From: a virus
Direction: 5' to 3' (one strand)
Length of the DNA: 37,190 nucleotides
Virus record (IMG/VR): IMGVR_UViG_3300037963_001722
Coordinates: 1-37,190 of that record
Both the position numbers and the translations under genes were made by a program. Below, piece by piece: positions 31,587 to 37,190 of this stretch. The notes beneath the pieces were generated by a model. The model saw only the letters and a program-made list of their open reading frames with translations, ran no database searches and was not told the DNA's origin. Each line of letters begins with the position of its first letter. The first letter of the stretch is position 1.

Positions 31587-32775
31587 ATACCAAACTCTAT
31601 TCAATTCAAAGGATAGATACTTTGTAATTACAGGTGGTCGTGGAAGTGGTAAATCATTTGCAGTTAATACCTTTTTAGTATTATTAACATACGAAGCTGG
31701 ACATAGAATATTGTTTACTCGATTTACAATGACTTCAGCAGGTATGTCTATTATACCAGAGTTTATAGAAAAGATTGAACTTATGGGAATAGGAGAGCAA
31801 TTCACAATAACTAAAACAGAAATCATTAATAATTTAACAGGCAGTTCAATATACTTTAGTGGTATCAGAACAAGTAGTGGAGACCAAACTGCAAAACTAA
31901 AATCTATACAAGGTGTATCTACATTTGTATTAGACGAAGCAGAGGAGTTAACTGATGAGGAAAGCTTTGATAAAATTGATTTTAGTATTAGAGCAAAGAA
32001 TGTAACAAACAGATGTATATTAATTCTAAACCCCACTACAAAAGAGAACTGGATATATCAAAGGTTTTTTCAGAACAGAGGAATTCCAGATGGTTTTAAT
32101 GGAACTAAGAATAATATAACATACATACATACAACATACTTAGACAATTTAACACACCTTTCTAAATCTTTTGTTAAACAGATTGATGATATGAAAATAA
32201 GAAGGCCAGAGAAATATAAACATCAGATTATGGGTGGTTGGTTACAAAGAGCAGAAGGAGTTATATTTACTCATTGGAATATAGGTAAATTCAATACCCA
32301 AATAGATTCAATATATGGTTTAGATTTTGGTTTTAGTGTTGACCCCTCAGCTTTAGTTGAAGTTGCGATTGATAAAGTTAGAAAAATTATTTGGTTAAAA
32401 GAACATTTTTATAAAACAGGATTAACAACAAGTCAAATATATGATTTATCAATTCGATACGCTGGTAAGAATTTAATAGTATGTGATAATTCTGAGCCAA
32501 GACTAATATCTGAATTAAAATCAAAAGGGTTAAATGTTGTGCCAACAATAAAAAGAAAAGGAAGCATATTAACAGGAATTAGTTTAATGCAAGACCACCA
32601 AATGATTGTTGATAGTAGTAGTATAAATTTAATCCGTGAATTTAATAATTACTCATGGAAACTATCTGGCTCTATTCCACACGATTCCAACAACCATTTG
32701 TGCGACTCCTCCAGATATGCAATTCAATATTTACTTACTCGTTCTGTACCACACGGAAGTTATTTTGTAAAATAA
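31561..32775 (+). CDS. terL: Terminase large subunit
   Basis: 404 residues. The ATPase has Walker A GGRGSGKS (residues 25-32) and Walker B FVLDEAEEL (Asp125-Glu126), with ILNPTTKENW coupling motif. The nuclease half begins GLDFGFSVDPSALVE, then VCDNSEP and a later HDSNNHLCDSSRYA giving the RNase H-like acidic residues. This is the Terminase_3 type motor that packages DNA. Portal lies at 15131, far away. Overlaps the small subunit by 26 bases. Confidence 0.93.
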   Translation: MKNLNLNNKYQTLFNSKDRYFVITGGRGSGKSFAVNTFLVLLTYEAGHRILFTRFTMTSAGMSIIPEFIEKIELMGIGEQFTITKTEIINNLTGSSIYFSGIRTSSGDQTAKLKSIQGVSTFVLDEAEELTDEESFDKIDFSIRAKNVTNRCILILNPTTKENWIYQRFFQNRGIPDGFNGTKNNITYIHTTYLDNLTHLSKSFVKQIDDMKIRRPEKYKHQIMGGWLQRAEGVIFTHWNIGKFNTQIDSIYGLDFGFSVDPSALVEVAIDKVRKIIWLKEHFYKTGLTTSQIYDLSIRYAGKNLIVCDNSEPRLISELKSKGLNVVPTIKRKGSILTGISLMQDHQMIVDSSSINLIREFNNYSWKLSGSIPHDSNNHLCDSSRYAIQYLLTRSVPHGSYFVK

Positions 32776-32829
32776 CAGAATGTTATATTTATAACAAAAA
32801 ACATAAATTTTGTTAAATAACTAACATTA

Positions 32830-32860
32830 TTTGTCAGTTGGAATATTTATTACTATATTG
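32830..32860 (+). promoter_or_regulatory. Early promoter P3 with TGTCAGTTG box
   Basis: TTTG (32830-32833), 19 bases, CTATATTG (32853-32860), with TGTCAGTTG at 32832-32840. The following leader to the ATG at 32913 strongly resembles that of P2 (954-1041): both have AGTTCATTGA and an ACAATTATT start context. Confidence 0.65.
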
Positions 32861-32912
32861 AATGCAGTTCATTGAAATATCGAAAACAAAGTATAATTTA
32901 AAAACAATTATT

Positions 32913-33149
32913 ATGGAAATAACATTTTGGAAAAACAATAAGATTGACCAAGAATATAAAATCAATGTCAATACTATTGTAACAGAATTTATTAAAAGCA
33001 AATATCAAACAGAAGATTGGTTAAACTACCCATTTGAAAGGCGTTTGAATATGTTTTTAATGGATATAAATTATGGTTCTTATGAACCATTTACAAATAA
33101 AGAATGGCAAAAAATAGCTGAAGCATACATTAACATAAAGAAAATTTAA
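32913..33149 (+). CDS. Small early protein, 78 aa, unknown
   Basis: ATG 32913 is chosen because it has the leader shared with the gene at 1039; the longer frame from 32862 would start inside that leader. The product (MEITFWKNNKIDQEYKINVN at the N-terminus) is acidic-to-basic with an aromatic-rich centre (NYPFERRLNMFLMDINYGSY). No family recognised. First gene after P3. Confidence 0.65.
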   Translation: MEITFWKNNKIDQEYKINVNTIVTEFIKSKYQTEDWLNYPFERRLNMFLMDINYGSYEPFTNKEWQKIAEAYINIKKI

Positions 33150-33152
33150 AAT

Positions 33153-33278
33153 ATGAAAAAACAAATTAAGAAAACAATAGAACATTACGACAAGAACAGA
33201 TACTTTCATAGTTCTGATTTTGATTGGATAATGAAAAAAAACATAGAATTAATAAACAATAAAACAAAGAAAAAATGA
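33153..33278 (+). CDS. Tiny basic protein, 41 aa
   Basis: A Lys-rich 41-residue frame (MKKQIKKTIEHYDKNRYFHS at the N-terminus) begins three bases after the previous stop and ends with an ATGA overlap into the next gene. Gene status rests on tight packing. Function unknown. Confidence 0.5.
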   Translation: MKKQIKKTIEHYDKNRYFHSSDFDWIMKKNIELINNKTKKK

Positions 33279-33484
33279 AAATAGAATTAATAAAAGACGA
33301 AAACAAAAATATAACAGGATATAAATTAATTCCTGAAACTAAATCAGAGAAATATCAAATTAATGAAATTAGAAATTGGTATTTTTTTCATACAGTCAAA
33401 TATGATGGAAGGGAGGGAGGTTGCTCAGAATTTGCTGGAAGTTTAAGGTTTAAATTTAAAAAACTTGAATTGTCAGAAATATAA
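33275..33484 (+). CDS. Small early protein, 69 aa, unknown
   Basis: A 69-residue basic protein with NKNITGYKLIPETKSEKYQI and a central YFFHTVKYDGREGGCSEF. The start is coupled to the previous gene (ATGA). No family recognised; the strand-like segments suggest a small beta fold. Confidence 0.6.
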   Translation: MKIELIKDENKNITGYKLIPETKSEKYQINEIRNWYFFHTVKYDGREGGCSEFAGSLRFKFKKLELSEI

Positions 33485-33506
33485 TAAACAATAAAACAAA
33501 GAAAAA

Positions 33507-33674
33507 ATGAGACCAATGAGACAAATAGGGGAGATGATTAGAAAGTTTTTTACCTCTAAGACAACAAACTATTGGATTTGTGTTCCATCAAAAATGGATA
33601 ATCACAGACAAAAAGATATGTTCATTATGGACACTATAAGTTTTTTACAAGATAAAATAAAAATTAAGGAATGA
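33507..33674 (+). CDS. Small protein, 55 aa, unknown
   Basis: A 55-residue basic frame (MRPMRQIGEMIRKFFTSKTT at the N-terminus, then NYWICVPSKM) with ATG after AAAGAAAAA, a leader like that of the previous gene. Its stop overlaps the next ATG (ATGA). No domain recognised. Confidence 0.5.
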   Translation: MRPMRQIGEMIRKFFTSKTTNYWICVPSKMDNHRQKDMFIMDTISFLQDKIKIKE

Positions 33675-33841
33675 CAGGACAATCAGATTTAATAAGAATA
33701 GAAATTACACACCTAAGGCAGTTGTTAAACAATGCAACAACAAAGAACATTGAATATGAAAACAGGATAAAAGAGTTGGAAGCTAAAATTGATGTTTACC
33801 ATAAAAACTTAGAGAGTGAGTACAGGCAATCTAAAAGATGA
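33671..33841 (+). CDS. Small helical protein, 56 aa
   Basis: An ATGA-coupled frame. The product (MTGQSDLIRIEITHLRQLLN, then helices with NRIKELEAKI) has coiled-coil spacing throughout, suggesting oligomerisation. The next gene begins with another ATGA overlap. Function unknown. Confidence 0.5.
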   Translation: MTGQSDLIRIEITHLRQLLNNATTKNIEYENRIKELEAKIDVYHKNLESEYRQSKR

Positions 33842-33957
33842 GTATTGTTATATTTTTATTATTAAGGAAAAAGATACATTTCCTTATATCAAGAAATTCA
33901 ATACCAATAGAAGTGTTGAATGGACTATTAAACAATATAGCAGAAACAGAGATATAG
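33838..33957 (+). CDS. Tiny hydrophobic-start peptide, 39 aa
   Basis: ATGA overlap with the previous gene. The N-terminus MSIVIFLLLRKKIHFLISRN is a short hydrophobic stretch followed by basic residues, perhaps membrane-associated. The remainder is polar. Low-to-moderate confidence as a gene. Confidence 0.4.
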   Translation: MSIVIFLLLRKKIHFLISRNSIPIEVLNGLLNNIAETEI

Positions 33958-33982
33958 AATATATGAATTTAATATAATAATT

Positions 33983-34261
33983 ATGAAAACAAAAGAAAGT
34001 AAAAATGTAATAGATAAAATAAGGTTTGAGGGCAAAACAAGACATGAAGCTTTATGTGAATTGTACAATACATTATCAAACGAGGATTTTATGCACCTAA
34101 TTAATATGGCACAAAGTAGGTTGTTCATTTGGAATCCCCATGATAAAACTTGTTATGATTTAGACATGGAAGTTCCTTGTTGTCCAAATGGCGCAGAAAT
34201 ACAAATTAATATACAAGAGGATGGATTTAAATTTAAACCTATGGTAAGTAAAGAAAAATAA
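33983..34261 (+). CDS. Small early protein, 92 aa, unknown
   Basis: 92 residues: MKTKESKNVIDKIRFEGKTR, a helical part (HEALCELYNTLSNEDFMHLI), then a Cys-containing strand region (CYDLDMEVPCCPNGAEIQIN). The four Cys in the protein, including a CC pair, might bind metal. Its stop codon is part of the candidate RNA's first helix. No family recognised. Confidence 0.6.
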   Translation: MKTKESKNVIDKIRFEGKTRHEALCELYNTLSNEDFMHLINMAQSRLFIWNPHDKTCYDLDMEVPCCPNGAEIQINIQEDGFKFKPMVSKEK

Positions 34262-34380
34262 TGTAGGGTCTAAGTTTGGAAGGCACTAAATTGGTAAGAC
34301 CAGAAAGACAGGATAAACAGATAAAAGAGTGTAAGTCCAATGTGCATCTCTAACATTCCAGTCCTGTCCGCCCTACATTA
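34259..34380 (+). ncRNA. Candidate structured RNA between gene 33983 and a terminator
   Basis: TAATGTAGGG (34259-34268) pairs perfectly with CCCTACATTA (34371-34380), ten base pairs. Nested inside, GACAGGA (34307-34313) pairs with TCCTGTC (34362-34368). A weaker helix AGAG/CTCT (34326-34329 with 34348-34351) lies within. The segment is much richer in G/C than its surroundings, has no coding frame of its own and is followed by a terminator at 34407. A tRNA fold was tried and fails (no T-arm). The identity is open. Confidence 0.5.
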
Positions 34381-34406
34381 AAATATTTATGTGAGTTGTT
34401 TTTATT

Positions 34407-34502
34407 CCCCTGTTACCTTTGATGTATAAATGTGAAGTTCAAGTGTAAATTTAATACACTTATCTGTGAATTTAATACATGAATTTAACAGGGGTTTTTT
34501 TT
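34407..34502 (+). terminator. Long nested terminator with decamers
   Basis: CCCCTGTTA (34407-34415) pairs with TAACAGGGG (34486-34494) then T8. Its loop contains a second hairpin, AAGTGTA (34441-34447) with TACACTT (34455-34461), and AATTTAATAC decamers at 34448 and 34469. It closes the transcript with the candidate RNA. Confidence 0.8.
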
Positions 34503-34542
34503 GTGCATAATCCAACCTATAAATATAATAAAAAAATAATTA

Positions 34543-34572
34543 TTTGTCAGTTGCAAAATAAATCGTATATTG
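34543..34572 (+). promoter_or_regulatory. Early promoter P4 with TGTCAGTTG box
   Basis: TTTG (34543-34546), 18 bases, GTATATTG (34565-34572); TGTCAGTTG box at 34545-34553. The ATG at 34596 follows about 24 bases later. Confidence 0.6.
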
Positions 34573-34595
34573 TGCTAAATTTAAAAACTATTAAT

Positions 34596-34802
34596 ATGAA
34601 AACAAAAGTAGAAACAGAAAGATACTTTAGTAAAAAAGGTATTATCATTATGATTCGTGATGGAAACAAAATGGTATCTGCAATCTTTAAGGATAAAAAG
34701 AATGCTGATAAGTTCAACAGAAACAATCCATCAGATGTAAAAAAACTTTTACAATTAGTAAAGAAAACTAAATTCCCAAAAGCTATTGATGAAAAGGCAT
34801 AG
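34596..34802 (+). CDS. Small early protein, 68 aa, unknown
   Basis: ATG 34596 is chosen over the longer frame at 34479, which would start inside the terminator. The 68-residue product is strongly basic (KDKKNADKFNRNNPSDVKKL, then LVKKTKFPKAIDEKA), possibly nucleic-acid binding. The leader TTAAAAACTATTAAT recurs before the next gene. First gene after P4. Confidence 0.65.
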   Translation: MKTKVETERYFSKKGIIIMIRDGNKMVSAIFKDKKNADKFNRNNPSDVKKLLQLVKKTKFPKAIDEKA

Positions 34803-34836
34803 AATAGAAAAAAACATAATTTAAAAAACTATTAAT

Positions 34837-35328
34837 ATGAAAACAAAAGAAAAAACATATACAGAATTCACACCGATTGGTAAAACATATTGGAATGATG
34901 AGGGCGTTTATCAAACCGAGTTTGACGAACTTTATAAATATCTCGTTCCTAATTGTGGAGATGCACCCACTATTCAAGGCGAACTTTTAAGAGTAATATC
35001 TCGATTGAATTATGACTACTTTAACAATGGTAATTGTAATGTTCAAGGGGTTATTTTTGATAATGATGGTATTTATGAGGAGGAAGTTGTAATTACTGAG
35101 TATTATCAAAGAATGATTGACTTTTTAAAATACTACTCAAATGCCAAAGATGAAGTAAAAAAATTAGAGTTCTTTCTTAAAAGCTACCATCATTACGCAC
35201 AACCCTCATTATTTAATGACACAAATCAGCAATTATATACAAGATTGATTGATAAAGTAATGCAACAAATATTAACTGATGGCAAAGATGCTAACAAACC
35301 TAATCCTGAATTTAATGAAAAGGTATAG
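34837..35328 (+). CDS. Conserved-looking phage protein, 163 aa
   Basis: 163 residues. The segment YWNDEGVYQTEFDELYKYLV, then PTIQGELLRVISRLNYDYFN followed by a GNCN turn, reminds me of a small family of uncharacterised proteins seen in phages, but no role is established. The C-terminal part is helical with a DANKPNPEF tail. It has the same leader as the gene at 34596. Its end overlaps the next gene by 14 bases. Confidence 0.65.
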   Translation: MKTKEKTYTEFTPIGKTYWNDEGVYQTEFDELYKYLVPNCGDAPTIQGELLRVISRLNYDYFNNGNCNVQGVIFDNDGIYEEEVVITEYYQRMIDFLKYYSNAKDEVKKLEFFLKSYHHYAQPSLFNDTNQQLYTRLIDKVMQQILTDGKDANKPNPEFNEKV

Positions 35329-35563
35329 AATAGAAAAAAAGTTCACAACATACAAAGGTGTAAAATTAAGCTCAGACACAATATCTTATTTAGAAAATAC
35401 TTCACTTGAAAAAATAAGAGAAAGGGCAGAGGATTTAAAATTTAAATCTTGGTGTCCTGTTGCAATGGTAAATGATAGCGAGAAATTACGCAAAGACATG
35501 AAGGTGGCAAGTGAAATGCTCTTTGCATTTATTGAACATAAAAAATTAAATAAAGAATTATAA
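35315..35563 (+). CDS. Small early protein, 82 aa, unknown
   Basis: ATG 35315 is preferred to a TTG further upstream because it gives MKRYRIEKKFTTYKGVKLSS with 14 bases of overlap with the previous gene. The product is basic and helical (SLEKIRERAEDLKFKSWCPV). Its stop overlaps the next ATG (TAATG). Unknown function. Confidence 0.55.
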   Translation: MKRYRIEKKFTTYKGVKLSSDTISYLENTSLEKIRERAEDLKFKSWCPVAMVNDSEKLRKDMKVASEMLFAFIEHKKLNKEL

Positions 35564-35697
35564 TGCACAGAATAGAAAAAAACATAATGCACAATATTAG
35601 AAAAAAGAGAGAGGAACGAAAATTAAAAATGAGAATTGACAAATTTCGTGATGACATGGAGAGAGAAATAAAACACAGAATAAATAAATCTAAATAA
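35563..35697 (+). CDS. Small very charged protein, 44 aa
   Basis: A 44-residue frame coupled to the previous gene by TAATG. MHRIEKNIMHNIRKKREERK and the rest are Arg/Lys/Glu-rich helices, possibly nucleic-acid binding. It begins with RIEK, as in the previous gene near its start, because a GAATAGAAAAAAA segment is repeated. Function unknown. Confidence 0.5.
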   Translation: MHRIEKNIMHNIRKKREERKLKMRIDKFRDDMEREIKHRINKSK

Positions 35698-35705
35698 TAA
35701 AAACT

Positions 35706-35888
35706 ATGGAAAAAATAACATGGATAACAAATTTTAAATCGGATGACAGTTTACTAATTGAGAATAGATACCGAATCTTTTCAGATGGTTGCGTATATGA
35801 TACAAAAGAAGGGAAAGATATACCAGAGCGTATTTTTAAATTACGAGACGAGATAATTAAAAATGCTAAAGATGTGCCTTATTTTTAA
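35706..35888 (+). CDS. Small early protein, 60 aa, unknown
   Basis: 60 residues: MEKITWITNFKSDDSLLIEN, then YRIFSDGCVYDTKEGKDIPE and a basic helix. The ATG lies eight bases after the preceding stop, following AAAAACT. A strong terminator follows (35921). Last gene of the P4 transcript. No family recognised. Confidence 0.6.
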   Translation: MEKITWITNFKSDDSLLIENRYRIFSDGCVYDTKEGKDIPERIFKLRDEIIKNAKDVPYF

Positions 35889-35920
35889 ATTAGTTAAAAC
35901 AAGTCATTAACAATAAATTA

Positions 35921-35950
35921 AGGGGGTCAATCAAGACCCTCTTTTTTTTT
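35921..35950 (+). terminator. Terminator after gene 35706
   Basis: AGGGGGTC pairs with GACCCTCT around an AATCAA loop (eight pairs, one G-T), followed by a T run to 35950. Closes the P4 transcript. Confidence 0.92.
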
Positions 35951-35963
35951 GTGCCTGTTTTAT

Positions 35964-35995
35964 AATTTAACATAATATAAGTTATGGTTCATTTT
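35964..35995. repeat. Direct repeat C, copy 2 (32 bp)
   Basis: Matches 2186-2217 at 30 of 32 positions, and again sits just beyond a strong terminator. Confidence 0.8.
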
Positions 35996-36120
35996 TATAA
36001 TTTAATATTGTACATTTTCGTAATATTCCCACATGCCAAATAAGGCCCTTTTTAGCTTGATAGAGCGACTTTCTATGCTCTGTAATATACTACTATCAAA
36101 ACTTTGTGAAAGTAGAAATA

Positions 36121-36227
36121 CGGCAATTTTCCAGAGGTAGAAAAATGACCATAAAAAAAATAATTGTTAAAATACTTGTGTATGTCAGTTGCGTTTTGTA
36201 GTATTGAAAACATAATATAAAAACAAT
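36121..36227 (+). repeat. Direct repeat A, copy 2
   Basis: Bases 36121-36210 are identical to 1-90; then two mismatches and a further match to about 36227. It carries the same promoter as copy 1 and leads the gene at 36234. Confidence 0.9.
36175..36206 (+). promoter_or_regulatory. Early promoter P5 (identical to P1)
   Basis: CTTG (36175-36178), 20 bases, TAGTATTG (36199-36206), with TGTCAGTTG at 36183-36191; the same as P1 at the left end. Confidence 0.55.
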
Positions 36228-36233
36228 AAAATT

Positions 36234-36662
36234 ATGGGAAATTTAAGTTATTGTCGATTCGAAAATACTTCGGGTGACTTAATCGATTGTCAAGAAGCAA
36301 TCGAGAACGGGCAAATGTCTGTTGACATGAGCGATAATGAACGCGAGGGTTTAGAAATTATTCTAAATTGTTGCGAAGAAATCTATCACATGAGTGATGA
36401 GATAAGGGACGCTTTAAAGCGTTGGGACGATAATGATGAGCAAATGAAAAGAGAGGAAAGAGAATATCAAGAGGAATTAGAAAGAGAGAAAAGATTGGCA
36501 GAAGAGGAAAGACAAGCTAATTTGACTGATGAAGAAATAGAGACAGAAAACACGGCTGATGACATTAAAAAAATTGTGTTAAAAGTGCTTTCTGGTTGCC
36601 CTGAAACTTCTAGTCCACAATACAAATTATTAAACAATTTAAAACAATTAAAATATGAGTAG
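36234..36662 (+). CDS. Phage protein with SYCRFENT start, 142 aa
   Basis: 142 residues beginning MGNLSYCRFENTSGDLIDCQ, a start shared by a small group of phage proteins as I recall. The middle is helical with several Cys (LNCCEEIYHM), then a long acidic/basic coiled coil (EREYQEELEREKRLAEEERQ). Strongly charged; function unknown. Behind promoter P5. Overlaps the next gene by eight bases. Confidence 0.65.
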   Translation: MGNLSYCRFENTSGDLIDCQEAIENGQMSVDMSDNEREGLEIILNCCEEIYHMSDEIRDALKRWDDNDEQMKREEREYQEELEREKRLAEEERQANLTDEEIETENTADDIKKIVLKVLSGCPETSSPQYKLLNNLKQLKYE

Positions 36663-36885
36663 AGAAATAACATTATCAGACATTGGTAATGATGTACATA
36701 ACAAAAAAGGTTATTATTGGAGATTGTCAGAATATCTTGAAAAATTTGAATTGTTAGATGATGACGACACAAATGAATTGTGTTGCAGAATCGAAGCATT
36801 CATTGACCAAGAAATCGAGGAAATTAGATTGGAAAATCCAGAAAAATATGATGAGGAACATGTAGATTACAGATACCCATTTTGA
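36655..36885 (+). CDS. Small acidic protein, 76 aa
   Basis: 76 residues, acidic (EKFELLDDDDTNELCCRIEA; ends VDYRYPF). The ATG overlaps the previous gene by eight bases. A terminator follows at 36909. Acidic early proteins can mimic DNA, but no evidence points there. No family recognised. Confidence 0.6.
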   Translation: MSREITLSDIGNDVHNKKGYYWRLSEYLEKFELLDDDDTNELCCRIEAFIDQEIEEIRLENPEKYDEEHVDYRYPF

Positions 36886-36908
36886 TAAATTCAATACATA
36901 AATTTAAT

Positions 36909-36938
36909 ACCCCTTTGTTAATTCAATGGGGTTTTTTT
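36909..36938 (+). terminator. Terminator after gene 36655
   Basis: ACCCC (36909-36913) pairs with GGGGT (36928-36932), followed by T7. Part of repeat B copy 2. Confidence 0.75.
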
Positions 36939-36996
36939 ATGCCTTTTTGTGATTGGGAATTTTTGCAAAGGTATATAAAAATAAATTAATATTTGT

Positions 36997-37027
36997 TTTG
37001 TCAGGTGCAATAATTATCGTAATATTG
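36997..37027 (+). promoter_or_regulatory. Early promoter P6 with TGTCAGGTG box
   Basis: TTTG (36997-37000), 19 bases, TAATATTG (37020-37027); box TGTCAGGTG (36999-37007) has one change from the consensus. Drives the partial gene at 37049. Confidence 0.6.
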
Positions 37028-37048
37028 TTATAAATTAAAATTAAAAAC

Positions 37049-37190
37049 ATGGAAAAAAACACAATGAAAATAAAAGCATTTAACAACGCTGAGATAATAT
37101 CTTTAAACATAATGGGAGATTTAAAAGAAATCGACAACATCTCATTATCAAAAAAAGAGTTTGATTTACTTTACACAACAGTAATAAAAA
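37049..37190 (+). CDS. Partial small gene cut by the window end
   Basis: The ATG (after TTAAAAAC) starts MEKNTMKIKAFNNAEIISLN and stays open through 47 codons to the last base. It follows promoter P6. Joined to the window start in a circle it would meet a stop after about six more codons, but circularity cannot be shown. No family recognised. Confidence 0.5.
   Translation, partial: MEKNTMKIKAFNNAEIISLNIMGDLKEIDNISLSKKEFDLLYTTVIK

Larger units (their letters stand above)
35889..36233. other. Non-coding stretch between small-gene operons
   Basis: No gene seen in 345 bases. It holds the terminator (35921-35950), repeat C copy 2 (35964-35995), a stretch with alternative hairpins (36050-36115, for example TTGATAG with CTATCAA and AGAGC with GCTCT), then repeat A copy 2 (36121-36227) with its promoter. 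Confidence 0.75.
36888..37027 (+). repeat. Direct repeat B, copy 2
   Basis: Matches 835-984 in order and content: two decamers, a CCCC/GGGG terminator, a nearly identical middle and a TTTGTCAG promoter. It differs in the terminator loop and in TGTCAGGTG (one base) in the box. Confidence 0.85.

Noticed and set aside
32862-32912. Using ATG 32862 as the start of the gene at 32913
   Set aside because: That ATG is inside a leader conserved with the gene at 1039, and the internal ATG has the usual start context.
34259-34380. tRNA or tRNA-like gene
   Set aside because: A seven-base acceptor-like stem exists, but the expected T-arm does not pair and no anticodon arm fits at a normal position.
34479-34595. 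Using ATG 34479 as the start of the gene at 34596
   Set aside because: That start lies inside the long terminator and upstream of promoter P4.
1-36210. Reading the 1-90 and 36121-36210 identity as proof of a closed 36.1-kb circle or terminal redundancy
   Set aside because: The sequences diverge right after the repeat and lead into different genes (106 and 36234), so this is an internal repeat. Circularity stays undecided.
1-37190. Temperate lifestyle
   Set aside because: No integrase, excisionase or recognisable CI-like repressor was found; the winged-helix protein alone is not sufficient evidence.

Overview
The window reads as most of a tailed bacteriophage genome (siphovirus-type gene set) infecting a Bacteroidota host, most likely a marine or aquatic flavobacterium. 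The evidence is an AT-rich sequence with every credible gene on the + strand; gene starts set in A/T-rich leaders without a Shine-Dalgarno stretch; promoters resembling the Bacteroidota form (TTTG, about 19 bases, TA-rich element ending in TTG); and protein types typical of phages of this phylum. Family names are from memory of motifs; no search was run. The last gene runs off the right edge, so the window is open-ended or a permuted cut of a circular map.

Layout. 1-2143: very small early-type genes behind repeated promoter and terminator cassettes. 2144-2579: non-coding, with GGCCT and TTCAATTTAATGG direct repeats, a candidate origin or control region. 2811-2861: three abutting 17-bp palindromes. 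2947-10413: tail module (chaperone with a likely -1 frameshift, tail-completion proteins, two large tail/baseplate proteins that share a duplicated domain, tape measure). 10431-16860: head module (XkdF-like protease fused to other domains, scaffold, decoration candidate, major capsid, tail tube, portal, connector). 16943-22110: long tail fibre with a self-cleaving S74 chaperone, then a second fibre-like protein. 22164-24427: accessory and lysis genes (membrane protein, secreted thioredoxin-like protein, M15 endolysin, holin, basic peptide).

24599-31239: DNA metabolism (ERF annealing protein, SSB-like protein with a DLPF tail, winged-helix protein, primase-helicase, VRR-NUC nuclease, sigma-like protein, two PD-(D/E)XK nucleases, DUF1599 protein). 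31227-32775: terminase pair. 32830-37190: a second field of tiny early genes with the same promoter and terminator cassettes as the left end, plus a candidate structured RNA at 34259-34380.

Working together. The primase-helicase, SSB-like, ERF and nuclease proteins would copy and recombine DNA; terminase, portal and capsid genes package it; the tail and fibre genes deliver it; the M15 peptidase and holin release progeny. Two separated transcription units, tail/head (from 2947) and replication (from 25875), are preceded by the same palindromic operator array, which suggests one regulator couples them. No integrase, repressor, tRNA or CRISPR array was seen. The most unusual content is the non-coding layer: operator arrays, a repeated TGTCAGTTG promoter box, decamer-decorated terminators, long cassette repeats and the candidate RNA.
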